From Anisus vortex (taxonomy: Eukaryota; Mollusca; Gastropoda; Planorbidae), in NCBI GenBank assembly GCA_949126835.1, contig OX421505.1:3467587-3531586 (forward strand): a DNA stretch of 64,000 nucleotides. Reading direction: 5' to 3'. Positions 1 through 10,488 of this stretch are shown in pieces. The notes beneath the pieces were generated by a model. The model saw only the letters and a program-made list of their open reading frames with translations, did no database searches and was not told the DNA's origin. How positions within the stretch are numbered: position 1 is the first letter of the stretch; each line of letters starts with the position of its first letter. The position numbers were made by a program, and so were the translations under genes.

Positions 1-940
1 GGTGTCTAGTATTAGTAACCAGTGGAACCACAATCCAGGGCCCCTAATCGAGTGTATTGGTAAGAGATTAATGACAAATCCATAAAAATAATTGATAATG
101 TGTTTATATGATGCAGATTTGACATTGGAAAATTACATTTTTTAAATATTGCCATGTTTAGGCGATAAAAAACGTGAAAGTAATCATATTTAAAAATATA
201 TAGATGGGCTATATTTTATATTAAAATAAAACAGACTATTCCTAGCTATAACACTTTTAGGGGCGGGGGAGGGGGGAATCTTCATGAGAAAATCGTGGAA
301 TTAGCTCCTAACACTACATCATCCAAGGCCACTAACTAGTTTGTCTATCGGCATCCAAGGCAAGGAATTGTTTTTTTTTCTATGTAAAAAGTAATAGGTC
401 TAACTATGTGACGCAAATTTGAGAATGCTAAGCCATGTGGTCAAGAAGCGGCCAGACAGTACGCAATTTAGCGAAATTTCATAGTTCAATGCGAATTGAT
501 CATGCCGATGAAGGGAAACTTTTGTCAGCAATATCAAAGTAAACCTGTTGACTTCTTTGAAACAATGAAGAGACTTTACCTATATAATATATATACGTAG
601 TTCACCGATACCTAGAGAGAAAAAAAGATTTTAAAGACAAGAATAAAAGAAAGAAAAATGTAAGCTAAATCTCACCAGTTTATGAGTATTATTATCTTTT
701 TTAGACCCTTAAACCATTGAAATAAATAGATCTATCTGATAATGCACACTTTTTATCCCAGAGCATTCACAATCAACTTATCCTTACATTGTGGATTTTT
801 TCCTCGGGTAGAACGGGGTCTCCACAGCATAATGAAGAAGAAGATGAAGACAAAAAAAATGTTATCACTATAGTTTATAATAACTATAAATCAACTCCAT
901 TTACTTTAAAATGAGGAGTTTCACAAGGAATTATCTTACG
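1..940. other. AT-rich non-coding stretch
   Basis: No coding signal, splice-bounded exon or recognisable element end is visible. The stretch holds short A and T runs and a G run near 262. It is probably intergenic or decayed repeat DNA. Confidence 0.5.
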
Positions 941-944
941 CGAA

Positions 945-1160
945 CATCTGTAAACGGGGGTGGGGGCTGTGTCAATACATTCGTAAATACGGACTTACAA
1001 TGGTCTTGGCTGTGTTCGTTTTCGCTAGGTGGTGGTGGTGGGAGGGGTAATGTAAGTTGTGTAATTGTACGTTGGCTATGTTTCCCGTATTATCTAAACA
1101 CACCAGCCAGAGTTTATTACGTAAGGACTTACTATGGTCGTGTCAGAACGGAGTAAGCGC
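945..1160. repeat. G-rich dispersed repeat fragment
   Basis: Two related lines, 'acttacaatggtcttgg' near 993 and 'acttactatggtcgtg' near 1127, flank G runs. The same words recur near 2033 and in the hairpin at 62862-62891, so this is a dispersed repeat. The 81-codon open frame across it has a low-complexity, glycine-rich product and is not taken as a gene. Confidence 0.4.
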
Positions 1161-1492
1161 CTGCAGAGAGCTAGGCCTACAATAAAATGTACAATACAAT
1201 GTACATACAATGGAAACTTTAGTTTCCAAAGACTTAAAAAGCGAGTGAGAAGTGTGGGCCCTAAACTTCACCAATGCATAACATTTCAGTAGTTTAGAAT
1301 GAGCCTTTTACACAAGTTAATACAAAACGGTTCTTTGCAAGTGTCCCTTATAATAGGCCTACTGTACTTAAGGGACCCCATATTAACTTAATCTTCCACG
1401 GAGACAACCTAGTTTCAAGCCATGAACTTCATTTAGTAGACAAGAGTGTAATCATATCTTCAGTTTAAATAAAAACAGTTGATATTATAAGT

Positions 1493-1623
1493 TTGCCAAT
1501 TTTACCGTTGCCAATTTCACCGCTTTGCGAGTTTTGCCGAATTTACCTTTTCCAAAATAACCTTTGCCAAAATCCCCTTGCCTAAAATACCGGTTCCGAA
1601 TTTACCATTGCCAAATTTACCGA
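1493..1623. repeat. degenerate ~13-bp minisatellite
   Basis: About ten diverged units built on 'ttgccaaatttacc' run in one direction. Units vary by substitution and by 1-2 bp in length, which suggests an old array. The region between 1160 and 1493 shows nothing identifiable. Confidence 0.6.
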
Positions 1624-1764
1624 GCACCAGCCTAGTGTTGTGCGAGTTGTGCGCGAATGTCAATTGTGCTTGAGTACAAATAATTCTTTATATTGTTTTA
1701 AGTAGGCTATATTGAAAGACGAAATTTATCATTTTTTAAAATGTAGGCCTACCGTAATCAAGTC

Positions 1765-1880
1765 AAAATTCCTTTTGTTTGGATCAATAAAGTAATCTTA
1801 TCTTATACTTATACATTACAGACGCCCCTTCTATAAAGAAGATTATTGCGTCCTACGCTAATCTTATCTTATAATTAATT
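1765..1880. repeat. retroposon tail-like repeat (AATAAAGTAATCTTATCTTA type)
   Basis: The string 'aataaagtaatcttatctta' near 1785 and a second 'aatcttatcttataa' near 1860 resemble 3' tails of short or long retroposons. Related words in reverse sense occur near 37040 and 61540. No body can be delimited. From here to 2155 nothing else is recognised. Confidence 0.35.
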
Positions 1881-2154
1881 TAAAGAAAAAGGTTTTTTAG
1901 CCTGACTCTTAACTCTTATGTCTTAATCACAATTAGTGACAATTAGAAATTGATGTTAGTTTTAGATTTAGAGTTATAGTTATAGCCTACTGATGTAGCA
2001 ATATAGCTATTGTTAGGGCAGGGTCTTAAGTATTTACGATGGTCTTGGTTAGGCCCGGATAGGGCTAGGAATATAATATGATCCTAAATAATAACCTATA
2101 GGCTATAGGCCTAAAAGTTAATATAAGTCATAAGTCATAAGTAAAGCCTAACTC

Positions 2155-2690
2155 TCACAATTTTTTTTCGAAAATTTGAATTTTGGGTCTGTTGATAACG
2201 CTCGGCATTATAGAATTATAGATAGGCCAACCGTGAGGATAACGTTCGGCGTTATTCTCACGACCGCACAGCCTAAACCGGGCGGATAACGCTCCTTTAT
2301 TAATTAGGCCTATCAGTTTTTAAGTCCTGAAATAAAGGCTAAATTTAAAAAATGCATAATTTTAGTGAATTTAAGTATACATCAAAAAAAAAAATTAATA
2401 ATAATAACGGTGCTTATATAGCGCATATCCCGTTGGTGACAGTTCTATGCGCAGACGACAGTTACAGAATACAGACAGACAACGAAATATATAGTAATAC
2501 GCTAATTCTGCTGACGAAATAGGTGAGTCTTCACACATTTCTGGTTGTTTCTCACGTCTAAAACTAAAACCGTGCGGATATTGATCGGCGTTATCCGCAC
2601 GTCTAGAACCGTGTGAATATTGCTCGGCGTTATCCGCACGGTAAAACCGTGTGGATAACGCTAGCCTTCTTATAATATATATGGTAAAAC
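2155..2690. repeat. cluster of GCGTTATCC hairpins
   Basis: At least four imperfect hairpins share the core 'cggcgttatccgcacg' or a close variant. Examples lie near 2233-2262 (stem GTGAG.ATAACG against CGTTAT.CTCAC) and near 2572-2602 (stem CGTGCGGATA against TATCCGCACG). The units are spaced irregularly, so this is not a simple tandem array. The product is unknown and it could be the remains of foldback elements. Confidence 0.5.
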
Positions 2691-3049
2691 AAACATTTTT
2701 TGTGTTTGTTTCCCTCTTTTTTGATGTTTTATATGAGTTTTAAGGAATTCTGACTGAAGCCGGGTCCGAATAGCCATTTCATGCTAAAGGGACCCGGGTC
2801 CGAATAGTGGCGCCTTAGGGCTCATTAGGCTATACATATTTTTTATTAGGCTAGCGGCTAGACTCTAGACTAGACTATTAATAATTAGGCTAAACGGTAA
2901 ACGGCTAAACTATTATTTATTAAAAATTATTAGGCCTAGTCTAGACTAGGTCTAGATTAGATGATTAGATCTATATACTATATTCAGTATATACTATAAT
3001 AATACTATATAAGTATATACTATATATACTATACTATATATTTTTTTCA

Positions 3050-4030
3050 ATCAATTATCATTAACTATCCTATAACATAACTTTAACTATATTGGGTAAG
3101 CCCTATATTGTTTATTAAAAACATGTGACACTATATTACCTTTTAAGATAGTCTATTAGACTATATTCTTCTAATAGGCCTTACTATAAACATACAGCCG
3201 AGAGCCTACTTTGAATTTAAGCACGGATCTTGTGGCCTTGTTTATGTTTTTTGCATTACAGTAGTCCTTGTTTTTTTTCTAAAATTTTAATGTACCACAT
3301 TGACATTGTTTAAAATAAATAAAGTCCTAAACATCTAATGTACATAATTTATTTGTTCCAAATTAAAAAGATGAAATACGTGAGTGTGTAATTAAATGAA
3401 GGCTTTACAACTTTATTAAAGCTCATTTCAGAAATGCATTACGGAGATTTAATTGTGTTTTTAACTCGAAAAATTGTAATAAATATGAAAATATTAATAA
3501 ATCTGGCATCCATGTTTGAGCTTTTTAAAAATTATTTTTAAGTGCTGGTTACTACCGTTACCTTGTTACTTCAGACTGTGATTCCAAGCTCCTGGCTACT
3601 TTTTCAATTCAAACTTGAAATATTGGCCTGGCTTGTTTGTTTGTTTTTTCTTTTGAAGACGTTGACTTTTTTTTTTCAAGAAAATATTAGCTTTATTCTA
3701 TGTATATTAGTGGCCAAAATGTATTTTGGGGAGCGAATATAAGTTAATGTATGCGACATTTTAAGGCCCTACATCTACAGTAGATTTGGCTACGCTAACT
3801 ATAAGTAACGTAGCCAGGGAGAGCTGCCGCTCCCGCACCCTAAGACATTTTTCCAAAAAGTGGGACTTTTTTTTTATTTTTATAGTAAAATGTATCTTTT
3901 CAATGATAAAAAGTGTTATTGTTTTTTGTTTTGTTTTTATGAATAACTAGGGCCATTTTAAAAAGTATTTAGTGGCATCTTTTCAAGAAATAAGAGCGGC
4001 CTTTTCAATAACAAAGTAGGACTTTTTCAG
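3050..4030. repeat. dispersed long repeat, copy A
   Basis: Blocks here match 38800-38900 ('aaaacatgtgacactatatt'), 41660-41890 (from 'aagtgctggttactaccgtt') and 43350-43540 ('ttttggggagcgaatata') in the same order and orientation. The matching blocks are closer together here, so this copy lacks segments present in the other. Small open frames inside are hydrophobic low-complexity stretches and not convincing genes. Confidence 0.6.
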
Positions 4031-4043
4031 AAGGAAGAGGCTA

Positions 4044-4220
4044 GGTACCCCAAAAATTTGGGGTATCTAGCTGGCAGCCTAAATGCCCCAAAAATTTGGG
4101 GTATTTAGCTGGCGGTCTAAAGAGCCCAAATTTTTGGGGTATCTAGCTGGCGGTCTAGATGCCCCAAAAAAATGGGGTCTCTAGATAGACCAATAATTTG
4201 TTCTATCTAGCTGGTTGCCT
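4044..4220. repeat. ~38-bp tandem repeat with CCCCAAAAATTTGGGG palindrome
   Basis: Four or five units consist of a near-palindrome (CCCCAAAAATTTGGGG) followed by 'tatctagctggcggtcta'. A related palindrome pair recurs at 5065-5110, where the two halves face each other across 'ctaggcatacgcctag'. Confidence 0.65.
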
Positions 4221-4328
4221 AAAGGGACCAAATATTTTTTTTGTTGGCCAGTAATATACACTATGCCATACCATTTAAAACATGCCTGTGTGGCAATATA
4301 TTTTTTCTCCTATCTCCTATCAGCTCGA

Positions 4329-4693
4329 CATTAGGCCTAACAGTCGAATTTTTTATTTCTTTGATACTTTGAATGAAATTATTTCCACCCACATGAATAA
4401 ATGAAGGGTATTCTCGTATTGAACTAAAAAAATATCTCATTGTACTGTATTTGAATTAAAAAAAAAAAAAAAAAAAGAAGATGGAGATAGCTGGATTCGA
4501 ACATTCGAGACTCCGGTTGCCAGAACACGCTACTGACCATTAGGCCTCGATACCTTGGTTATGTTTAACAATAAATAGTAATTAAGCAACTCGAACAAGA
4601 AAAAACGATTATGCGCATGGTCAGTCACGTGACTTGGGTCGCCAGACGTATATCTCCCGCGCTATACGTCCGGTCGCCGGACGCGCAGACACT
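4329..4693. mobile_element. one-ended copy of the AGTGTCT MITE with tRNA-like insert
   Basis: This matches the right-hand part of the complete element at 36021-36839, including the tRNA-like block (about 4478-4560, minus strand), 'gtcacgtgacttgggtcgcc' and the terminal repeat ending AGACACT. The left terminal repeat is absent, so the copy is truncated. The complete copy shows that this end is a terminal inverted repeat. Confidence 0.65.
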
Positions 4694-5039
4694 CCGTTTA
4701 TTATAATTATCCAGTATTTAAATTTTGTTTTGAATGGTTACACTTACAATTATACAATGTATTAAAATAGGTAGGCCTACATGCTCATATGTACTGTCAC
4801 TATCCTTAAGGTGCAAAAAGTGTCCCCTTAAACAAGAGGCAAACCAAATATTAAGTGCTATCATTTGTTCTGCATTTACTTTTTTCCACAGTCACAAGGC
4901 CACCGTCATAAGATTAAGTTAGATAAAATTCCATAATTTATATCATTAGGCCCATCATATCTTGTCAAAACTAGACATGAATAATGAAAGGATGATCTAG
5001 CTAAATCGGAAGCGAAAGCTTTTGAAATCAAAATAATGT

Positions 5040-5300
5040 CATGCGCAGTAGGCTAAAAAACTTTTGGGGTCTCTAGGCATACGCCTAGATACCCCAAATT
5101 TTTGGGGTAGGAAGACACTTCGTTTTCAGAAACAATAAGTGGGGCCATTAAAAAAAAATTGGAACTTTTAAAGAATAGGCCTAATAAATGTTTTAAATTA
5201 TAAAAAATTTGGCCTTTTTAATAATAAGTGGAGCTATTTCAAGAAAACAGTAGGGCACTTTCAAGAAAATAAATGAGACTATTTCAAGAAAAAATAACAG
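5040..5300. repeat. palindromic and 22-bp-array related repeat
   Basis: The stretch contains the inverted pair around 'ctctaggcatacgcctagat' (5080-5100) and then 'cagtagggcactttcaagaa', the same unit that forms the expanded array at 43797-44113. It appears to continue the copy-A repeat family. Confidence 0.5.
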
Positions 5301-6109
5301 GGGAAGTGAGTATAATAGCAGTGATTCTCAAAGTAAAACCTCTCCTTCTTAGAGGTAGTGACCGCTGAGATCTGCCAAGTGCTCTAGCACTCCTGTACAC
5401 ATTAGAATCAATCTTTAATATGACATATCCTATCTATCTAAATGTTTCTGAACGGTCACCATCATCTCCATGTAGTACTACGTCTCTCTGTGTACTGGTG
5501 TCCCTGTTTAAGATGTGACCGAATGCCAACGGAAAAGTGGGACTTCTGAGAGGAGGCTGCCACTCCCCTTCAGAACAAAGTAAAATGCTTGTAAGTTTCA
5601 CTCTTACCCTCTCTCTCTCTCTCTCTCTTGAGCAGGTGTCCTTTTCTAACATTAGAAGCTCTAGATCTGTCTCTCTGATTCACACAGAGGCTGCCTGATC
5701 TCTATAATCGCGAGACTGACAGAAATGGCGAGAACTGCATCCCATCGACAGGCTGGCTAGATCTGTTGAACTGATAGACCCTAACATTGCCTACACAACA
5801 TAATACTAATAATGTACTAATAATAGGCTTAATGTCATAAAGGGTCTAGATAACATAATATAATATGCCATGTGTCATTTTGTGTTGGCTAATTATGGAA
5901 AAATACTATTTGTTTGGAATTAGCGGTGATCATTTGGTATTTTTATCAATTCTTTTTTTTTTCTTTTGGCTCTAACTCTAAAAAACTTTTTTTTTTTTTT
6001 TATTTCTAGCCATTTAGGCCTATTTCCTATTATGTGCACGAAATATGGAGTAGGCCATAAAGGTTATCTCTGCCTGCAATGAATATTCTTTGCTTACTGG
6101 TGGATGAAT
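5301..6109. other. unassigned DNA with a CT microsatellite
   Basis: About ten CT dinucleotides lie at 5609-5629. The flanks have a more even base composition than the surroundings, but I recognise no protein and no element end. Confidence 0.4.
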
Positions 6110-6805
6110 ATTATTTTAAGTATCTTTCTGTGGACATCTTCAAGAAGTCGCAAGAATCTGTACGACGGCTCTGACTGTTAGTAGTACACGAGGACTGACG
6201 GCGGGAGCATAACCTAAATTTATTCAAGATCAAAACGGGCGTTAGACAAGGCATCATCTTGTCACTGATGTTATATTCCTCCTGGCGATCGATTTTGTAT
6301 GCACACACAGTCACACGCCATGCAGCTTGGACACCGAATCACCGTCTAGTGGATGTCGACTTCGCTGACGACATCGCCTTACTTGGCCAAACGCAGTCCG
6401 CCGTGAGCGAGCTCACATCAGCGATAGAAACTCAGGCGGCCCAGGCTGGGCTACGAATCAGCAATGAGAAAACGAATATATTTCGCTTTGGGTACACCAG
6501 CATCACAGCCCCGATTTCACGTAGGCAGTCGGCAGTAGGTCTACTATATATCAGTACAACTGGCGACTCGTCCCGAGACACAAAGTGTTGCATTGACAAA
6601 GCGTTCGCAGTCTTCCAAAAGCTGCACCCACTCTGGAACTCAACATCAGTATGGCTTCCAACAAAGATTCAATGCCATCGTAGTCCCGTTACCGCCCTTT
6701 ACGCAGGTGAAACTTGGAGTAGGCTAAGGCTGTGGCAATCGATCGGAAACTCAACGCCTTACACCAAAGATGCCTCAGGCGCATACTTAAGACCACATAT
6801 AAATT
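6110..6805 (+). pseudogene. non-LTR retrotransposon reverse transcriptase relic
   Basis: The conceptual product carries the RT motif order of an RTE/CR1-like LINE. First comes a 'GVRQG' block near 6238-6252, then 'DFADDIALLGQT' (catalytic FADD box) near 6357-6392, then 'GLRISNEKTN', 'TGDSSRDTK', 'FAVFQKLHPLWNS' and 'ALYAGETWS'. The best open stretch is 6259-6828, but the frame changes near 6270 (RT palm region) and again near 6730, where 'NALHQRCLRRILKTTY'-type sequence is read in another frame. It lacks the endonuclease and the N-terminal RT blocks. It is a dead 5'-truncated copy, and the LINE clade is inferred only. Confidence 0.8.
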
Positions 6806-7144
6806 GTGGGCAGGCGAGGGAGGGATGATTAAATGAAAATATAATACAAAAGTTTGTCTTTGACCGATGAGTGGAGAAGGATAGGCCAAGGCGAAATGGA
6901 GGGGGGTTGAAGTAAGAGTAGGCTAGTAGCCTAGGCTAACACCAATAAGCTTAGTTAAATCACTAAACCTAGAAATAGAAACACAAGAGGACAGAAGGAC
7001 AAAGAGTAAAAGTAGTAAGCCCAATCTAGGCTATATAAAGCTGTGTGTGTGTTAAACAAATCAAACTGTTTTTTTTTAAAGACACGTGACCTTATTGCAT
7101 CATATTTTACCTTTGCGATTTGACTTATTAACACATATTATGTC
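6806..7144. other. unassigned AT-rich DNA
   Basis: No feature is recognised. The stretch contains a T run near 7070. Confidence 0.4.
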
Positions 7145-7240
7145 CTCGCTAACTTATATGGATAACGTATCGGACTACCATGCGGTCGACACAGGTTCGA
7201 TTCTCCAATTATCCAGCTAGTCTATAGCCTATGACCTTTT
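7145..7240 (+). repeat. tRNA-derived SINE-like fragment
   Basis: A B-box-like 'ggttcgattctcc' is preceded by 'gtatcggactaccatgcggt', in the arrangement of a tRNA-derived SINE head. The same family occurs at 29136-29346 (minus), 32062-32275 (plus) and 60405-60480 (plus). Substitutions in the A-box half and loss of the acceptor stem argue against a working tRNA gene. Confidence 0.55.
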
Positions 7241-7865
7241 TTTTTTTTTTCAATTTTTTTTTTCAATTAGTATTAATATTAATTAATCTAGGCCTATTTT
7301 AAAAAGAATAATTGTAAATCTACCGTAATTGGTAGGTCTATAGCCCCTATAGATCAATGCTATATGAAAATAATGATATATTCTACGATTTAAAAAAACA
7401 ACAACAATGAAACAAAACAGTACCAAACAACAGTAGGCCTAACTAATAACATAAATACAAAGCCCAATGTACATAAGATACAATGTATAAATTAAAGAAA
7501 TAAAAAATGAAATAATAATAATACCGGTAACCTTTTTTTCTTCTTTCAAAACCGCTTTTCGGTTCCCCTTCAGACTTTTACATGTTGTGATGTTGGAACT
7601 TTTGAAGTTAAGGAAATAAGATATAAATATCATCACATTTCGTCTTGGGTTAATGTGAGTTATTTTAAAATCTTTAGTTATATGCAGGCGTACATTACAC
7701 CAAGTGGGGTCACTTAATAGTAAGAATGAAGAAATGAAGGCCTATGTGTTGCTGTGTAGGCCTAACTATCACTTATGTCCAATTTGCATGTTTAAATTAA
7801 TGCTAGGCAATTAATTTTTAATTTTAAAGTCTGTAGGTCTACATAAAATTGGACAATAGGACGAC
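7241..7865. other. unassigned AT-rich DNA
   Basis: Poly-T runs near 7218-7262 are followed by AT-rich sequence. No gene or element end is identified. Confidence 0.4.
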
Positions 7866-8165
7866 CTGCTGGCCACATTTAAGAAAAAGAAACTAGACTG
7901 GTATGGTCACATAACTAGAACCAACGGGGCTTGCCAAAACTATTCTGCAGTGCACAACCAGAGGAGTGAGAAGGAGAGGAAGACAACTAAACGATGAGAG
8001 GACAACACCAGGGAATAGATAGGAGTAAAACTGCGACGCAATGAGAAAGGCTGAGAGACGGGAGGAATGGAAAAGGCTGGTGTACATACCAATATCATCT
8101 GTGGGGCCCAAACAGACTATGGGATATGTAGGTGGAACATCAATTATGATCAATAGAAAGTACCG
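7866..8165 (+). pseudogene. LINE reverse-transcriptase C-terminal relic
   Basis: Readable in shifting frames are 'KKKLDWYGHITRTNG', 'TTRGVRRRGRQ' and 'DAMRKAERREEWKRLV'. This is the conserved C-terminal tail that follows RT in RTE/CR1-like LINEs. Stops and frame changes break it into three pieces. It is the natural continuation of the protein type seen at 6110-6805, so the two may be one element split by about 1 kb of inserted or decayed DNA, or two copies. The long minus-strand frame here is an antisense shadow. Confidence 0.7.
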
Positions 8166-9462
8166 AAGACTCACTTTAACTGTGCCTGTAACTTAATGTA
8201 TCAGGGTGGGAGCCAGTAGGAGGGCGGGCAATAAATACATTTTCTAAGATAAAACATGTATTTACAGTGAGGGTAAGAGACCTAAGGGAAAGGGGAGGCA
8301 ACCACTTACAACCAGAGAAATGTGTGGTCTAAACACCTCCGTTGGTACAGAGAGGTTATTGCCTACCTGGACAGACCAATGGCCAAAACACTAGGGCTAA
8401 AATTATAATGAATCTAATTTAACTAACAGACAACCATAAACAACAACAAAAACCAATACTAAAACTATACTATTAATTAAAACCAACAAATACATTTAAA
8501 GGCAATACAAAACAAACTTTATTCTCATATACTAAATCAACCAATAAATTCAAAACCCCTCTATACTCTACTTTCAAATGCACCACTCTAACGTAACAAA
8601 ATTTGCCATTAACTTCAACATCAAACATGAAAAATGTGCTTTTTTTTCTAATTAAAAACAAGGATATCTAAATAGCTAAACACTACTACTACACTAAACT
8701 ATATATAATTTCAAATAACCTTTAATTTCCTAACAACAAATAATAATTAAAAAGCCTAAACAAAAATCCTATCCTAAATTATTAAACCAAGACTGAGGAG
8801 TACAAGCATAAAAATAGTATATTTACATATTAATTTACGGTATAGAAATAAACAACATGTAGGCGTCTTGTCTACATTAACATATCAAGCGTGTTTATAT
8901 CCCAAAATATTCGGGATTTGAAAAAATAAGAATAGGCATATGACTAATTAATGTCCAAACCTTTTTATACTGGTACACAAAATAGCCGGTCCGGGTGAAC
9001 CAAATGTCATTTTGGCAAATGGTAAAAGGATGTTGGCAAAGATCCACTTTTGTAATACTGACACTTTTTTCATAGTAGACATGAAAAAAGAAACACAGCT
9101 AACGCTTTAGCAAACTGTGTTCACTCCCAGAAGGTGTCTGCAAGGCAGTAATTTACTCTATAGCCTTTCAGAAATGACAATGTCCACTCTGGCTGAAAAT
9201 AAAGCATACTAACAGTAACAGCACAATTCCTCTAATCTTAATGTAAAAAAAAAACACACACTTGCCTATCAGGGCAAATTTTGAAATGTTTAGGAAACAC
9301 TTGCCACATCAAGGGCACACTTTGAAAAGTTCTGACAACATTTGCCTAGACTTATCAATGATCTAGGCCACACTTTTGAATGTTCTGGCAAAACTGTGAT
9401 TTCATTTCCTTTATTCTCTATGCAAACTTATCTGCACCACACACAACATAAGTGTTCTAAGA
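8166..9462. other. unassigned AT-rich DNA
   Basis: The region is rich in A runs. A weak recurrence of 'cacacttgcc...ggcaaa...ttttgaaa' lies around 9250-9380. No coding or terminal features are recognised. Confidence 0.4.
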
Positions 9463-9705
9463 GTTGAGTAGTTTTATGGTTCATAGAGTAGTTTCATGGT
9501 TCATAGAGTAGTTTCATGGTTCATATAGTAGTTTCATTGTTCATAGAGTAGTTTCATGGTTCATATAGTAGTTTCATGGATCATATAGTAGTTTCATGGT
9601 TCATAGAGTAGTTTCATGGTTCATAGAGAGTTTCATGGTTCATAGAGAGTTTCATGGTTCATATAGTAGTTTCATGGTTCATAGAGTAGTTTCATGGTTC
9701 ATATA
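9463..9705. repeat. 20-bp minisatellite, 12 units
   Basis: Twelve units of 'gtttcatggttcatagagta' run in tandem. Two consecutive units have lost the final 'ta' (19 bp), and the seventh base of the last block alternates between 'agagta' and 'tatagta'. It lies downstream of the zinc-finger gene (minus strand). Confidence 0.9.
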
Positions 9706-10084
9706 AATGTGACATACATTTTGTATTTACAATTTTTTTTAGATACAAAAGTTTTTTTAAACAAATATTCAAATTGAATCAATTATAAAAGATGCTTTAA
9801 AATTTTCCATTTAACAAAATAATTTTGAATTATGACTTTGTGATATACAGTAGTTTTTAAAGTATAACAATTTTTAAATTTCATAGTAGTCCTTTGACAT
9901 GTTAAATACATTTATAAAATATATATCTATGTATATATCTATACCGGTAGGCCTACCGGTACTAAGTTATACTCTATACACATCAAATAGTTTAATATTC
10001 TTTTCTTTATACTATGAACAACATGGTATGGTGCTGCTTCAAAAATGAACTGTAACAGAATCTTTTTTTTTTTTTTTTTTTTTA
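9706..10084. other. AT-rich DNA with long poly-T
   Basis: A run of about 20 T occurs at 10064-10083. On the minus strand this is a poly-A run immediately after the last decayed finger. No other feature is seen. Confidence 0.4.
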
Positions 10085-10488
10085 CACATTTGACATTTTT
10101 ATAATCTTTTAATGTTAAAGTTAAAGACAACTTGTGTTTACTAAAACTTGAATACCAGAGAATGTCCTTTTTGACACATTTGACATTTTTCTTGTTTTAA
10201 TACCAATACGAACAAATACAAAACTCTAAGATGGTTTTTCACTTTCAGCAGAATAAACAAATATAGTCGTTTCTTTAATTCTGAGCTACAATAAAATTAT
10301 TTCTGACACATTTGTCATTTAAATGTTTTATTTTAGCAGTATGAGCTAATAGGTGTATTTTTAAATGTGATAATGAAGAAAATTTTGTTGACACAATTCA
10401 CATTTACGGTAAATGGTCTTTCACCAGAATGAACAATTTTGTGTTTCTTTAAATATGTGCTTTGAGAAAATCCTTTTTGACATATTTG
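10085..10488 (-). pseudogene. decayed zinc fingers downstream of the reading-frame stop
   Basis: Beyond the stop at 10489-10491 the same frame still reads 'QICQKGFSQSTYLKKHKIVH', a full finger except that its first cysteine codon is the TGA stop. Further on are increasingly broken finger remnants: 'aatgtgaattgtgtcaac' near 10385-10405, 'tgacaaatgtgtcagaaa' near 10300-10320 and another near 10170-10195. The coding exon once extended about 400 bp further. Several stops and indels separate the remnants, so this part is not translated. Confidence 0.75.
10327..10332 (-). terminator. candidate polyadenylation signal of the zinc-finger gene
   Basis: AATAAA on the minus strand lies about 157 bp after the stop codon. 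In such AT-rich DNA the hexamer is common, so this is only a candidate. Confidence 0.25.

Noticed and set aside
911..1156. 81-codon glycine-rich frame
   Set aside because: Low complexity, inside a G-rich dispersed repeat, with no gene context.
9463..9705. Regular repeat array considered as CRISPR-like
   Set aside because: Units are contiguous without unique spacers, and the DNA is eukaryotic. The same applies to the arrays at 14484, 24232, 43797, 45192 and 57895.
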